Made by a program: the position numbers and the translations under genes. Shown piece after piece: positions 1 to 6,986 of a stretch of 8,662 nt of DNA. Source of the stretch: Cohaesibacteraceae bacterium (lineage in GTDB: Bacteria > Pseudomonadota > Alphaproteobacteria > Rhizobiales > Cohaesibacteraceae); contig JAESRR010000065.1 in NCBI GenBank assembly GCA_016764535.1, positions 1,597-10,258 on the forward strand, given 5' to 3'. How positions within the stretch are numbered: position 1 is the stretch's first letter; every line of letters begins with the position of its first letter. The notes under the pieces were generated by a model that saw only the letters and a program-made list of their open reading frames with translations, ran no database searches and had not been told where the DNA came from.

Positions 1-488
1 GGTATTGAATGTGTTGGCTGAACCGGTCTTCTTGCAGCTTCCTGTACAGGTGCTGTGTTATTAGGTCTATCCTGCATGGGCGGTTGTGGTGTCGGGTACC
101 CTCCATTGGGTACGACACCGGCTGGATGACCGGTTGCCTGCTGTATAACAGGTTGTTCAATTCTCTGTGGTCTTTGAAATTGATTGGGAGCGGATGCGTG
201 ACTAATATTGGACTCAATTACCAGATCGTTGCTGCCACCGATCAAAATAAGATGTTCAACATTGTCTCTTCTTACAAGAATAAGACTGCGTCTTGCGTCT
301 ATGGGTGTGGAATCCATTTTTGAAAGTCGGGGATGCCGTCCCTTGGCCATTGCCCGATGCGTAGGATGCCTTATGAGTTTCAACGCCCAGGCTAATATAA
401 CGATGAGTGCCAATACAAAAATCAATGGTATCAGGAATTGAATAGCCTGAGCACCACCGGCCCCAAACATATCTACTAAATCCGGCAT
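1..488 (-). CDS. fliO: Flagellar biosynthesis protein FliO (N-terminal part, cut by left edge)
   Basis: This is an open minus-strand frame of 162 complete codons with no stop before the window edge. FliO is a small membrane protein of the flagellar type III export apparatus that helps assemble the FliP/FliQ/FliR gate. The ATG at 488-486 has GGAG (complement of 498-501) nine bases upstream, and a frame beginning further upstream at 513 hits a stop at once, so this start is well supported. The protein begins MPDLVDMFGAGG, has one membrane segment at about residues 16-36, and then a basic stretch (KLIRHPTHR). A cytoplasmic domain at about 60-95 carries RRSLILVRRDNVEHLILIGG followed by NDLVIES, the usual FliO core (FliO/MopB family). 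After about residue 100 it becomes a low-complexity tail rich in Pro, Gln and Asn, which is common in alphaproteobacterial FliO. It is divergent from flgB. In relatives fliP often follows fliO, so fliP probably lies beyond the left edge (inference). Confidence 0.85.
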   Translation of the reverse strand, partial: MPDLVDMFGAGGAQAIQFLIPLIFVLALIVILAWALKLIRHPTHRAMAKGRHPRLSKMDSTPIDARRSLILVRRDNVEHLILIGGSNDLVIESNISHASAPNQFQRPQRIEQPVIQQATGHPAGVVPNGGYPTPQPPMQDRPNNTAPVQEAARRPVQPTHSI

Positions 489-769
489 ATCAAGTTACTC
501 CGCGTATTTCATGGTGACCTGGCCACTTAAATGGCACTCTTCCATGCGACGTGCAAATTCTATCCTGCACTTTGTTCTGGTTGTCTTTGTGGTCCTGTCA
601 ATTCGTCAAAACCCACGTCATCCGTATCGCATACGAATCTGTCCAGTATATGTTGTTAACTTTTCGCGGAAAAATGTGCCGAGTTCAAGTTTTGAAGTCG
701 ATTTAGTTGTTTATGATTTTGGCTCTGCTTGCTTATTTTCATTATATTGATCAATCCGGGGCAATAGCA

Positions 770-786
770 TTAACGACTTGTTAACC
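770..786 (+). promoter_or_regulatory. CtrA-type binding box upstream of flgB
   Basis: TTAA at 770-773, seven bases (CGACTTG), then TTAACC at 781-786. This matches the alphaproteobacterial CtrA consensus TTAA-N7-TTAAC exactly. In Caulobacter, CtrA boxes of this form overlap the -35 region of early (class II) flagellar promoters. The box lies 52 bases before the preferred flgB start and faces the rod/export operon, so CtrA control of the whole flgB-flhB unit is likely. No clean -10 is obvious at standard spacing, so the transcription start is not assigned. The match is seen in the sequence; binding is inferred. Confidence 0.65.
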
Positions 787-818
787 AATGGATGGGCAAT
801 ATTTGCCTAATTGGTTAA
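781..818. repeat. 38-base dyad/hairpin overlapping the CtrA box
   Basis: The outer arms TTAACCAAT (781-789) and ATTGGTTAA (810-818) are perfect inverted repeats of 9 bp. Inside them a second perfect stem, GGCAA (795-799) and TTGCC (803-807), closes a three-base loop. The left outer arm contains the second half-site of the CtrA box, and the right arm gives the same TTAACC on the opposite strand. The dyad ends six bases before the GAGG that probably serves flgB. It could be a two-sided operator or, if transcribed, a leader hairpin close to the ribosome binding site. Confidence 0.6.
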
Positions 819-838
819 GAATTGAGGCTGTGAAGATT

Positions 839-1249
839 GTGTCGATTGGAAATATCAAATTCCTTTCAATGATGAGAGGCAAACTGTCCTGGCATCAGGC
901 ACGGCAAAGGGTTCTCGCCGAAAATGTGGCGAACGCCGATACGCCGGGCTACAGGGCGCGGGATATTAAAATTCCGGAATTTCAGCGGCAGATGAAACTT
1001 CGTCAAATTGGTGGAGTGGGTACATCACGTACCAACGCGCATCATATTGACGGTAAACCTTTTTCCTCGATGACTTCGGTACGATCAAACCGTGTGGATG
1101 GTTATGAAGTCACCCCGGAGGGAAATGGCGTTGTTCTTGAAGAACAAATGATCAAGGTCACATCCAACCAGTTGGATTATCAAGCGGCAGCCTCACTTTA
1201 TACCAAAGGACTGGGGCTTATTCGCATTGCAGTGAAAGGTCGGCGATAA
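839..1249 (+). CDS. flgB: Flagellar proximal rod protein FlgB
   Basis: FlgB is exported through the flagellar type III gate and forms the cell-proximal rod with FlgC, FlgF and FliE. From the GTG at 839 the protein has 136 residues, a normal length for alphaproteobacterial FlgB. It carries the rod signature RQRVLAENVANADTPGY at about residues 22-38, and a C-terminal helix with the Gln/Leu/Tyr spacing that packs rod subunits (NQLDYQAAASLYTKGL). The frame is open back to an ATG at 788, which would add 17 residues. I prefer GTG 839 because the protein then starts SIGNIKFLSMM like its relatives, GAGG sits at 824-827 eleven bases upstream, and the ATG at 788 falls inside the dyad and only two bases after the CtrA box. 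GTG 830 is too close to that GAGG. It is the first gene of the flgB-flhB operon. Confidence 0.93.
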   Translation: MSIGNIKFLSMMRGKLSWHQARQRVLAENVANADTPGYRARDIKIPEFQRQMKLRQIGGVGTSRTNAHHIDGKPFSSMTSVRSNRVDGYEVTPEGNGVVLEEQMIKVTSNQLDYQAAASLYTKGLGLIRIAVKGRR

Positions 1250-1268
1250 TGTCGGAAGGTAGGTCAAT

Positions 1269-1679
1269 ATGGATTTCCTTAAATCGTTAAAAATAGCAGC
1301 GGCGGGTATGCGTGCACAAAGTGGACGTATGCGGGTTATTTCAGAAAATATTGCGAATGCTGATTCAACTTCGAGAACTCCAGGTGGAGATCCCTATCGG
1401 CGTAAAATTCCCACTTTCAAATCATTTTTTGATCGTGAGATACAGGCAAACACGGTTAAAATGGCCCGAATTCAAGAAGATAAATCAGATTTTCGTACAA
1501 GGTTCGAGCCTGGACACCCGGCAGCGAATGCGCAGGGGTACGTTAAAATGCCCAATGTAAATTCGCTCATTGAAATAACCGATATGCAGGAGGCCCAGAG
1601 AACCTATCAGGCCAATCTGAATGTTATCACAGCCACGCGTCGAATGGTGTCCAGGACATTGGAAATTTTACGCGCCTGA
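1269..1679 (+). CDS. flgC: Flagellar proximal rod protein FlgC
   Basis: FlgC is the second proximal rod subunit, secreted by the flagellar export apparatus and stacked with FlgB on the FliE/MS-ring base. It has 136 residues, the usual size. The N-terminal helix has the rod/hook signature SENIANADS at about residues 25-33. The middle contains the FlgC-type PGGDPYRRK loop (about residues 38-46), and the C-terminus is the conserved amphipathic helix (VNSLIEITDMQEAQRTYQAN, ending RMVSRTLEILRA) shared by axial proteins. The ATG at 1269 is preceded by GGAAGG (1254-1259) and AGG (1261-1263), and lies 19 bases after flgB, so the two are almost certainly cotranscribed and translated one after the other. 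Confidence 0.97.
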   Translation: MDFLKSLKIAAAGMRAQSGRMRVISENIANADSTSRTPGGDPYRRKIPTFKSFFDREIQANTVKMARIQEDKSDFRTRFEPGHPAANAQGYVKMPNVNSLIEITDMQEAQRTYQANLNVITATRRMVSRTLEILRA

Positions 1680-1701
1680 TCGTCGATAAGGAGTTTTACT
1701 G

Positions 1702-2016
1702 GTGACAACATCATTGTCCGCGACCAATGCCTATAACCTGGCAACGAGTCTGGCGAATCAAACAAAACCGGGGCAGAATGAAAATTCCGGTGCCGAATTA
1801 TCTGATTTCGGGAAAATGCTTAGTTCTGCCGTCGACAGTGTCGTCGAAAATGGCAAGACAGCTGAGACTGCGGTAACACAACTGGCGAATGGAAAAGCCA
1901 ATATGGTCGATGTGGTCACGGCGGTTGCTGAAACCGAAGTTGCACTTGAAACCATGGTTGCATTACGAGATCGTGTGATTTCGGCTTATGAAGAAATATT
2001 ACGCATGCCGATCTAG
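1702..2016 (+). CDS. fliE: Flagellar hook-basal body complex protein FliE
   Basis: FliE links the MS ring/export gate to the first rod subunits and is itself an early export substrate. It has 104 residues, as expected for the family. The N-terminal half is Ser/Ala/Asn-rich and poorly conserved. The C-terminal half is the conserved FliE region: a helix with MVDVVTAVAETEVALETMVA followed by LRDRVISAYEEILRMPI, the characteristic FliE ending. The start is GTG at 1702, supported by a strong AAGGAG at 1688-1693 eight bases upstream. It lies 22 bases after flgC and 39 before fliQ in the same operon. Confidence 0.96.
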   Translation: MTTSLSATNAYNLATSLANQTKPGQNENSGAELSDFGKMLSSAVDSVVENGKTAETAVTQLANGKANMVDVVTAVAETEVALETMVALRDRVISAYEEILRMPI

Positions 2017-2055
2017 ATACCGGTCGAATTGTGTATGGAGTAGCGGGTAAATTGG

Positions 2056-2319
2056 ATGACAGGGCCGGAAGTACTGGATCTTGCTCGAGAGGGTGTCTGG
2101 GTCCTGATTAAAATGGCATCTCCGGTCATGGCGGTCGGGTTGGTTGTAGGTGTGGTGATTGCGTTGTTTCAAGCGCTCACGCAAATTCAGGAGATGACGC
2201 TGGTTTTTGTTCCAAAAATTCTGGCCATTTTTTTCGGATTGTTACTTTCATTGCCATATATGGCTCAAACACTGGATGCATATGTGTTGATGCTCGTTGA
2301 CAAGATAGGCCAAGGCTAA
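2056..2319 (+). CDS. fliQ: Flagellar export gate protein FliQ
   Basis: FliQ is a small membrane protein; several copies join FliP and FliR to form the export gate channel. It has 87 residues, matching the family (about 88-90). It starts MTGPEVLDLAREGVWVLIKM. There are two membrane segments at about 16-38 and 50-75. Between them lies the conserved FliQ motif FQALTQIQEMTLVFVPKI. The start at 2056 fits homologues, but the ribosome binding site is weak: GGAG (2037-2040) is 15 bases away and only AGCGGG (2042-2047) lies at usual spacing. Expression may be limited or depend on upstream translation (inference). It ends two bases before fliR. Confidence 0.96.
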   Translation: MTGPEVLDLAREGVWVLIKMASPVMAVGLVVGVVIALFQALTQIQEMTLVFVPKILAIFFGLLLSLPYMAQTLDAYVLMLVDKIGQG

Positions 2320-2321
2320 CA

Positions 2322-3086
2322 GTGGAACTGGATCTACTGCCACAGACCGCATATATTTTTATACTGATGTTTGCCCGGCTTGGCACTATAATGATGCTCA
2401 TGCCTGCGGTAGGTAAAAAATCAATACCTGCAAGAATTAGACTAACAACCGCGCTTTTGATCTGTCTTGTTTTGTATCCTTCTTCGAGTGTTTATTTTGG
2501 AAAACTTCCAGATGAACTGTTTGCGATTGCTGCGATTCTCGCACACGAGCTGCTGGTAGGATTTGCTATCGGTCTGTGTTTACGGATGCTCATGGCTACT
2601 TTGCAGGTTGCGGGTACAGTTATTGCATTTCAAATGAGTTTGAGCATGGCGAATAGCATGGACCCTTCGCAACCCGGTGTTCAGTCTGCTGTGGTAGCTT
2701 CTTTTTTGTCTCTGATTGGTATCACCATAATTTTTACCACCAATTTACATCATTTGGCGCTGGTGGGTTTGCATGATTCCTATGTGCTGTTTTCTCCTTC
2801 TTCGGCATTGCCGGTTGAGGATTTTGCCGCTTTGGCGCTAAACACCATCGTTTCAACGTTTACAGTTGGCATTCAGATCTCCGGACCATTTATTGTGTTC
2901 GGCCTTGTTTTTTATATCGGTCTGGGTTTGCTTGCCCGGTTGATGCCTCAGCTTCAAATATTTTTTATAGCGATGCCTGCCGCCATAGCGATAGGCTTGA
3001 TCCTGTTGGCAATACTCCTGGGTACCATGATGATGTGGTATCACAACTATGCCGAAATTCAGTTCACCCGTTTTCTTGCGGATTGA
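2322..3086 (+). CDS. fliR: Flagellar export gate protein FliR
   Basis: FliR is the single-copy membrane subunit that completes the FliP/FliQ/FliR export gate in the centre of the MS ring. It has 254 residues, the normal length. Features are a FliR-type N-terminus (QTAYIFILMFARLGTIMMLMP at about residues 8-28), several hydrophobic segments across the whole chain, the conserved LAHELLVGFAIGL region (about residues 73-85), and a final segment near 220-240. The start is GTG at 2322; AAGG at 2312-2315 lies inside the last codons of fliQ, and only two bases separate the genes. This tight spacing points to coupled translation of two proteins that assemble into one complex. Confidence 0.96.
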   Translation: MELDLLPQTAYIFILMFARLGTIMMLMPAVGKKSIPARIRLTTALLICLVLYPSSSVYFGKLPDELFAIAAILAHELLVGFAIGLCLRMLMATLQVAGTVIAFQMSLSMANSMDPSQPGVQSAVVASFLSLIGITIIFTTNLHHLALVGLHDSYVLFSPSSALPVEDFAALALNTIVSTFTVGIQISGPFIVFGLVFYIGLGLLARLMPQLQIFFIAMPAAIAIGLILLAILLGTMMMWYHNYAEIQFTRFLAD

Positions 3087-3095
3087 GAGTGGACC

Positions 3096-4172
3096 ATGGC
3101 AGATCAGGCAGACGATTCAGAGAAAACCGAGGACCCCTCCCATAAAAAACTGGAGGATGCTCATAAAAAGGGAGACGTGGCGAAAAGTCAGGAAGTCGGT
3201 ACCTGGTTTGTTTTGGTGGGAAGCGGAATAGCAGTTGCAGTGTTTTCCCAAACCATTGCTATTGAACTTTCGTCAGAGTTGAAGGGGTATTTTGAGCATG
3301 CCCATTTAATCCGTGTTGAAGATCAGGGTGCGGTCAGAATCGGAAAACAAATTTCCACCATATTTTTTGGAATACTAATTTTACCGATGTTGTCCATTGC
3401 AATGATGGGACTGGCTGGCAATCTGGTTCAGCATCGTTTGGTCTGGTCGTTTGACCCCGTAAAACCAAAATTCTCCAAAATTTCTCCCAAAAGTGGTTTT
3501 AAACGGCTTTTTTCAAAAGACAGCCTTATAAATTTTCTCAAGGGCCTGATAAAACTTGGAATTGTTTCCGGTTTGATGTTCGGGATTCTTTATCCGGAAA
3601 GAGACGTCCTTGACACGCTTGTTTCTTTGGATATTTCCAACCTGCTTCCTCTTGTCAGAGTGCTTGCCCTCAAACTATTTGCAGGTGTGATTGGCGTCAT
3701 GACAATTATAGCGGGGGTGGATTTTTTATATCAGAAGAACAAGTGGTTCGAAAAACAAAAAATGACTGTGAAGGAAGTCAAGGACGAATTCAAACAGATG
3801 GAAGGTGATCCGATCATCAAAGCCAAACTCCGTCAAATTCGACAGGAAAAAGGGCGCCAGAGGATGATGGCCAACGTTCCTGACGCGTCTCTTGTTCTTG
3901 TTAACCCCACCCACTATTCGATTGCGCTGAAATATGAAACGGGAATGAATGCACCTGTTTGTATTGCCAAGGGAATTGATGGCATTGCATTGAAAATTCG
4001 CGAAGTGGCTCGGGAACATGATATTCCCGTCATCGAAAACCCTTCATTGACCAGAGCGCTCTATGCAACAGTCGAGATTGATGATCAGGTACCTGAAGAG
4101 CATTTTAAAGCTGTCGCCGAAATTATTGGTTTTGTGATGAAAATGAGTAAAAAAGGAAGCTGGCGTTCCTGA
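3096..4172 (+). CDS. flhB: Flagellar export substrate-switch protein FlhB
   Basis: FlhB is a membrane component of the flagellar export apparatus. Its cytoplasmic domain switches specificity from rod/hook to filament substrates after self-cleavage. It has 358 residues, typical for the family. The charged N-terminus is typical (KTEDPSHKKLEDAHKKGDVAKSQEV). Four membrane segments lie at about 35-55, 85-110, 145-165 and 190-215, and the linker helix contains the conserved KDEFKQMEGDP. The autocleavage motif is intact: N270-P271-T272-H273 within VLVNPTHYSIALKY (codons at 3903-3914), cleaved between N and P in characterised FlhB proteins. The ATG at 3096 lies nine bases after fliR. It is the last gene of the rod/export operon, followed by a 216-base spacer before cckA. 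Confidence 0.97.
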   Translation: MADQADDSEKTEDPSHKKLEDAHKKGDVAKSQEVGTWFVLVGSGIAVAVFSQTIAIELSSELKGYFEHAHLIRVEDQGAVRIGKQISTIFFGILILPMLSIAMMGLAGNLVQHRLVWSFDPVKPKFSKISPKSGFKRLFSKDSLINFLKGLIKLGIVSGLMFGILYPERDVLDTLVSLDISNLLPLVRVLALKLFAGVIGVMTIIAGVDFLYQKNKWFEKQKMTVKEVKDEFKQMEGDPIIKAKLRQIRQEKGRQRMMANVPDASLVLVNPTHYSIALKYETGMNAPVCIAKGIDGIALKIREVAREHDIPVIENPSLTRALYATVEIDDQVPEEHFKAVAEIIGFVMKMSKKGSWRS

Positions 4173-4264
4173 TCAAATGAACCACTGGTGAGCCTGATAT
4201 TGTTGTGGCGTGTTTGAATTAGTCGAACCAATAACCGTCTTTTCTTTTGATAAGCGGAGGTTCT

Positions 4265-4330
4265 GTGGTGAATCAATGTGTATTTTGCTCTGCAATGTTG
4301 AAAATGGCCTGCACCCGCCGCATGATTTAA
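4265..4330 (+). CDS. Possible 21-codon small ORF with strong ribosome binding site
   Basis: GTG at 4265 (or GTG at 4268) opens a 21-codon frame ending TAA at 4328-4330. GGAGG at 4256-4260 is a strong ribosome binding site, four bases from the first GTG and seven from the second. The peptide, MVNQCVFCSAMLKMACTRRMI, contains a CxxC pair plus a third Cys. It matches no family I know. It also overlaps the best candidate promoter of the next gene, which argues against it being translated from a cckA transcript; it could only be read on flhB read-through. It may be chance. Confidence 0.2.
   Translation: MVNQCVFCSAMLKMACTRRMI
4298..4326 (+). promoter_or_regulatory. Candidate sigma70-type promoter for cckA
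   Basis: TTGAAA (4298-4303, five of six matches to the -35 consensus) is followed after exactly 17 bases by CATGAT (4321-4326, four of six to the -10). Transcription would begin near 4333 and give a leader of about 55 bases before the cckA ATG at 4389. A second possible -10, TATAAA at 4361-4366, lacks a good -35. The 216-base gap after flhB fits a kinase with its own promoter, as expected for a regulator that must be made before flagellar genes are on. This is an unverified pattern match. Confidence 0.4.
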
Positions 4331-4366
4331 ATAAAAATGGCTGTAATGCGTCAGATTCGCTATAAA

Positions 4367-4378
4367 ACTCCCGGGAGT
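4367..4378. repeat. 12-bp perfect palindrome at the cckA ribosome binding site
   Basis: ACTCCCGGGAGT is a perfect palindrome 10 bases before the cckA start codon. Its right half contains GGGAG (4373-4377), the probable ribosome binding site of cckA, 11 bases from the ATG. With no loop it can form only a short four-pair RNA stem, so a protein-binding site on DNA is the more natural reading if it is functional. Confidence 0.45.
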
Positions 4379-4388
4379 ACAAAATCAC

Positions 4389-6986
4389 ATGAGTGAAGCT
4401 GCTCAACTTGGACAATCCAGAAGGGCTGCAATCGATGGACCGGGTCGCAGAGGCAGTATTCGAATGCTTCTTCTTGTCGGTTTGTTATTGCTCGGGGCTG
4501 GTTGGGTCTTATTAGCCGGACAATTTGAACAGAGAGAGATTCTGCAACTTGTTTTTCTCGCTTCACTGGCTGTTTTTGGCATATTTTGCCTTTTCGCCTG
4601 GGCCGTTGGTTTTTTAAAATTTGGCAGTCACAGAACTGGCGAACACCCGACGAGAGCTGTCGTAGATAGTATGCAGGAGGGGGCCCTTGTCACTGATCTT
4701 GAGGGGCGTATTATTTATGCCAACAATGCCTATGTAGATCATGCCAAACTGGGTGTTAACAATAAAAGCAACGACGTCCGAACTGTAGAGCGCATTTTTG
4801 CCGGTGAACCAGAGGCCGCAGATTCGATTTATCGATTGTGTGTCGCCGCAAAAGATGGCAAGCGGGCTCAGGAAGAATTTCGTCTTACAAATCGGGAACG
4901 GGTTAACGATTCCGACAGTGATGTAAGTTGGTATCGGGTTCGTGTGAGGCCAGTGCGACTTGACGATAGCCTGAAGCAGGATCTGGATTATCTGGTTTGG
5001 AATATTGCTGATATTTCCCGTGATCGGGAAAGACAGGAAAATATATTCCAGGAATTACAGCTTGCAATTGATTATCTGGATCATGCTCCTGCCGGGTTCT
5101 TTTCGGCGGATGAAAGCGGGCAGATTATCTACTGCAATGCCACGCTTGCCATTTGGCTGGGCTACGATCTCGCCCAAATGGATCCGAATAAATTGCATGT
5201 TGATCAACTTATTTCCGGTGATGGTGCTGCGCTGTTGTCTTCGTCGACAGCCACCGGAAATCAATCGCAAATCTTTGATATAGATTTTGTTCATAAAAAT
5301 GGATCCACATTTCCCGGTCGGGTCATACATCGGGTTCCTGTTTCATCAGACGGGAGTGTCGGTGCTTCACGAACACTGGTGCTGAACCGCGGACCGGGGA
5401 GCGATATTTCTGAAGCCCTGAGAACAGCTGAAATACGTTTTTCCCGTTTTTTCAATAATACCCCCATTGCAATCGCGGCAATGGACAAAAAAGGTGTGAT
5501 TGGACGAACCAATGCGCCATTTATGATGCTATTTTCCGATCTTCTAAAACAGCAGAATGGTGCCTCCAACGTATTATCTGATCTGATTATCCAAAAAGAC
5601 CGGCCTGCTCTGGAAGTTATTCAGGCGGCGGCTCTATCTGGTCAGATCAATTTGTCTCCGGTCAACGCGACAACTTTGCATGCTGAACATTCTGGAAGCC
5701 CGGATGAGCGGACAGTCCGATTTTTTATCAGTGCGGTTGTGGATAGTGAAGATGACGATGGTGATGCAGCAATTGTGTATGTGCTCGAAACAACAGAGCA
5801 GCGCGCACTTGAAGAACAATTTGCGCAAAGCCAGAAAATGCAGGCTGTTGGTCAATTAGCCGGTGGGGTTGCACATGACTTCAACAATGTTTTGACAGCT
5901 ATTATTGGATTTTCAGATTTATTACTGGCCAACCATCGGCCAACGGATCCTGCATTTCAGGATATTATGAATATCAAACAAAACGCCAACAGGGCAGCAA
6001 GCCTTGTACGACAATTGTTGGCGTTTTCGAGACGACAGACCCTCAGACTCCAGGTTTTATCTCTTGGCGATGTGCTCGCTGATTTGTCCATTTTGCTTGA
6101 CAGGCTGCTTGGTGAAAAAGTGGAACTTGATGTGGTTCATGGCCGGGATCTGTGGCCGGTCAAGGCAGATTTGAACCAACTCGAGCAGGTTGTTGTTAAT
6201 CTTGCGGTCAATGCCCGCGACGCAATGTCGGAAAAGGGCAAATTAACTATCCGAACTATCAATGCTGCCGCTGATTCCATTGCCGCCTATGGATACAAAG
6301 CCATTCCTGAGGCTGAATTTGTACTGATCGAGGTCGAGGATTCCGGTTCGGGTATTCCTGAAAATATCAGGGACAAAATATTTGAACCGTTTTTCTCGAC
6401 AAAAGATGTCGGTAAAGGCACTGGTCTTGGTTTGTCTACTGTTTACGGAATTATCAAACAAACCGGTGGTTTTATATTTGTCGATAGTGAAGAGGGAAAA
6501 GGTACTGTTTTTCGGATTTTTCTGCCACGCCATATTGTTGATCAGGTGGAAGAACAGGAAGCTCTAAAGAATGCGGAAGAAGAAGCTGCAGCCGTTGTTT
6601 CAAATGTGGACCTTACCGGAACTGCAACTATTTTGCTGGTTGAAGATGAGGAAGCGGTACGGGCTTTTGCGGTACGTGCTCTTGAATCCCGGGGGTATGT
6701 TGTACATGAAGCGTCTGATGGTGCGGAAGCGCTTGAACTTATGGAAGATTTTGTGGGCGAAATTGACCTCGTTGTATCAGATGTGGTTATGCCCGAAATG
6801 GATGGACCGACATTGCTCGGGGAATTACGCAAGATACGCCCCGAGCTTAAAGTCATATTCATGTCAGGGTATGCCGAAGAGGCATTCCGCAAAAACCTGC
6901 CGCGTAATGAAAAATTTGGATTTTTGCCCAAGCCGTTCTCATTGAAGCAATTGGCAACCACAATAAAAGAAACGCTGGAAGGATAG
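4389..6986 (+). CDS. cckA: CckA-type hybrid sensor histidine kinase
   Basis: CckA is a membrane-bound bifunctional kinase/phosphatase that, via the phosphotransferase ChpT, controls phosphorylation of the master regulator CtrA and of CpdR. The 865-residue protein has two membrane segments (about 25-44 and 51-75). Three PAS-like regions follow (about 85-210, 223-345, 347-475). The HisKA domain has [20 protein letters not shown], with phosphoacceptor H496. The ATPase domain shows the N box [10 protein letters not shown] (604-613), G1 DSGSGIP (651-657), FEPFFSTK, and G2 [13 protein letters not shown] Glu/Ala-rich linker leads to a receiver domain (about 747-862) with acidic pocket LLVEDEE, phosphoacceptor D798 in [10 protein letters not shown], and the conserved Lys in LPKPF. 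The HisKA region, with [21 protein letters not shown], is close to what I recall of Caulobacter CckA. That protein is shorter (about 690 residues) with two PAS domains. All catalytic motifs are intact. Orthology to CckA rather than another hybrid kinase is strongly suggested but not proven here. Confidence 0.92.
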   Translation: MSEAAQLGQSRRAAIDGPGRRGSIRMLLLVGLLLLGAGWVLLAGQFEQREILQLVFLASLAVFGIFCLFAWAVGFLKFGSHRTGEHPTRAVVDSMQEGALVTDLEGRIIYANNAYVDHAKLGVNNKSNDVRTVERIFAGEPEAADSIYRLCVAAKDGKRAQEEFRLTNRERVNDSDSDVSWYRVRVRPVRLDDSLKQDLDYLVWNIADISRDRERQENIFQELQLAIDYLDHAPAGFFSADESGQIIYCNATLAIWLGYDLAQMDPNKLHVDQLISGDGAALLSSSTATGNQSQIFDIDFVHKNGSTFPGRVIHRVPVSSDGSVGASRTLVLNRGPGSDISEALRTAEIRFSRFFNNTPIAIAAMDKKGVIGRTNAPFMMLFSDLLKQQNGASNVLSDLIIQKDRPALEVIQAAALSGQINLSPVNATTLHAEHSGSPDERTVRFFISAVVDSEDDDGDAAIVYVLETTEQRALEEQFAQSQKMQAVGQLAGGVAHDFNNVLTAIIGFSDLLLANHRPTDPAFQDIMNIKQNANRAASLVRQLLAFSRRQTLRLQVLSLGDVLADLSILLDRLLGEKVELDVVHGRDLWPVKADLNQLEQVVVNLAVNARDAMSEKGKLTIRTINAAADSIAAYGYKAIPEAEFVLIEVEDSGSGIPENIRDKIFEPFFSTKDVGKGTGLGLSTVYGIIKQTGGFIFVDSEEGKGTVFRIFLPRHIVDQVEEQEALKNAEEEAAAVVSNVDLTGTATILLVEDEEAVRAFAVRALESRGYVVHEASDGAEALELMEDFVGEIDLVVSDVVMPEMDGPTLLGELRKIRPELKVIFMSGYAEEAFRKNLPRNEKFGFLPKPFSLKQLATTIKETLEG

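Larger units (their letters stand above)
489..838. other. Divergent fliO/flgB intergenic regulatory region
   Basis: These 350 bases between the divergent fliO and flgB starts hold no convincing gene. The longest open frame (511-750, plus) gives a composition with no recognisable motif and no good ribosome binding site. What can be seen is a CtrA-type box at 770-786, a dyad at 781-818, a perfect 10-bp palindrome ATTGATCAAT at 746-755, and a small inverted repeat CGTAT-cgc-ATACG at 623-635. On the minus strand a TTGACA hexamer (complement of 597-602) lacks a good -10 at the right spacing, so I do not assign a fliO promoter. Confidence 0.7.

Noticed and set aside
208..441. 77-codon plus-strand open frame
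   Set aside because: It is the antisense shadow of fliO, whose protein motifs and ribosome binding site are convincing.
532..547. Possible sigma54 promoter (TGGCAC followed by ATGC) as in many flagellar operons
   Set aside because: The GG and GC dinucleotides are 13 rather than 12 bases apart, and sigma54 spacing is strict; it also lies about 290 bases from flgB.
511..750. 79-codon plus-strand open frame in the fliO/flgB intergenic region
   Set aside because: No ribosome binding site of note, no recognisable motif, biased toward Arg/Val/Ser as random frames are, and it occupies what must be regulatory DNA.
4155..4169. Possible flhB terminator (GGAA-GCTGGCG-TTCC)
   Set aside because: Only a four-pair stem with no following T-run; too weak to call.
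4173..4415. 80-codon minus-strand open frame across the flhB-cckA spacer
   Set aside because: It overlaps the cckA start on the opposite strand, has no recognisable motif and would cover the candidate cckA promoter.
6542..6961. 139-codon minus-strand open frame
   Set aside because: It is a Ser/Thr-rich antisense shadow of the CckA receiver domain, which is fully conserved on the plus strand.
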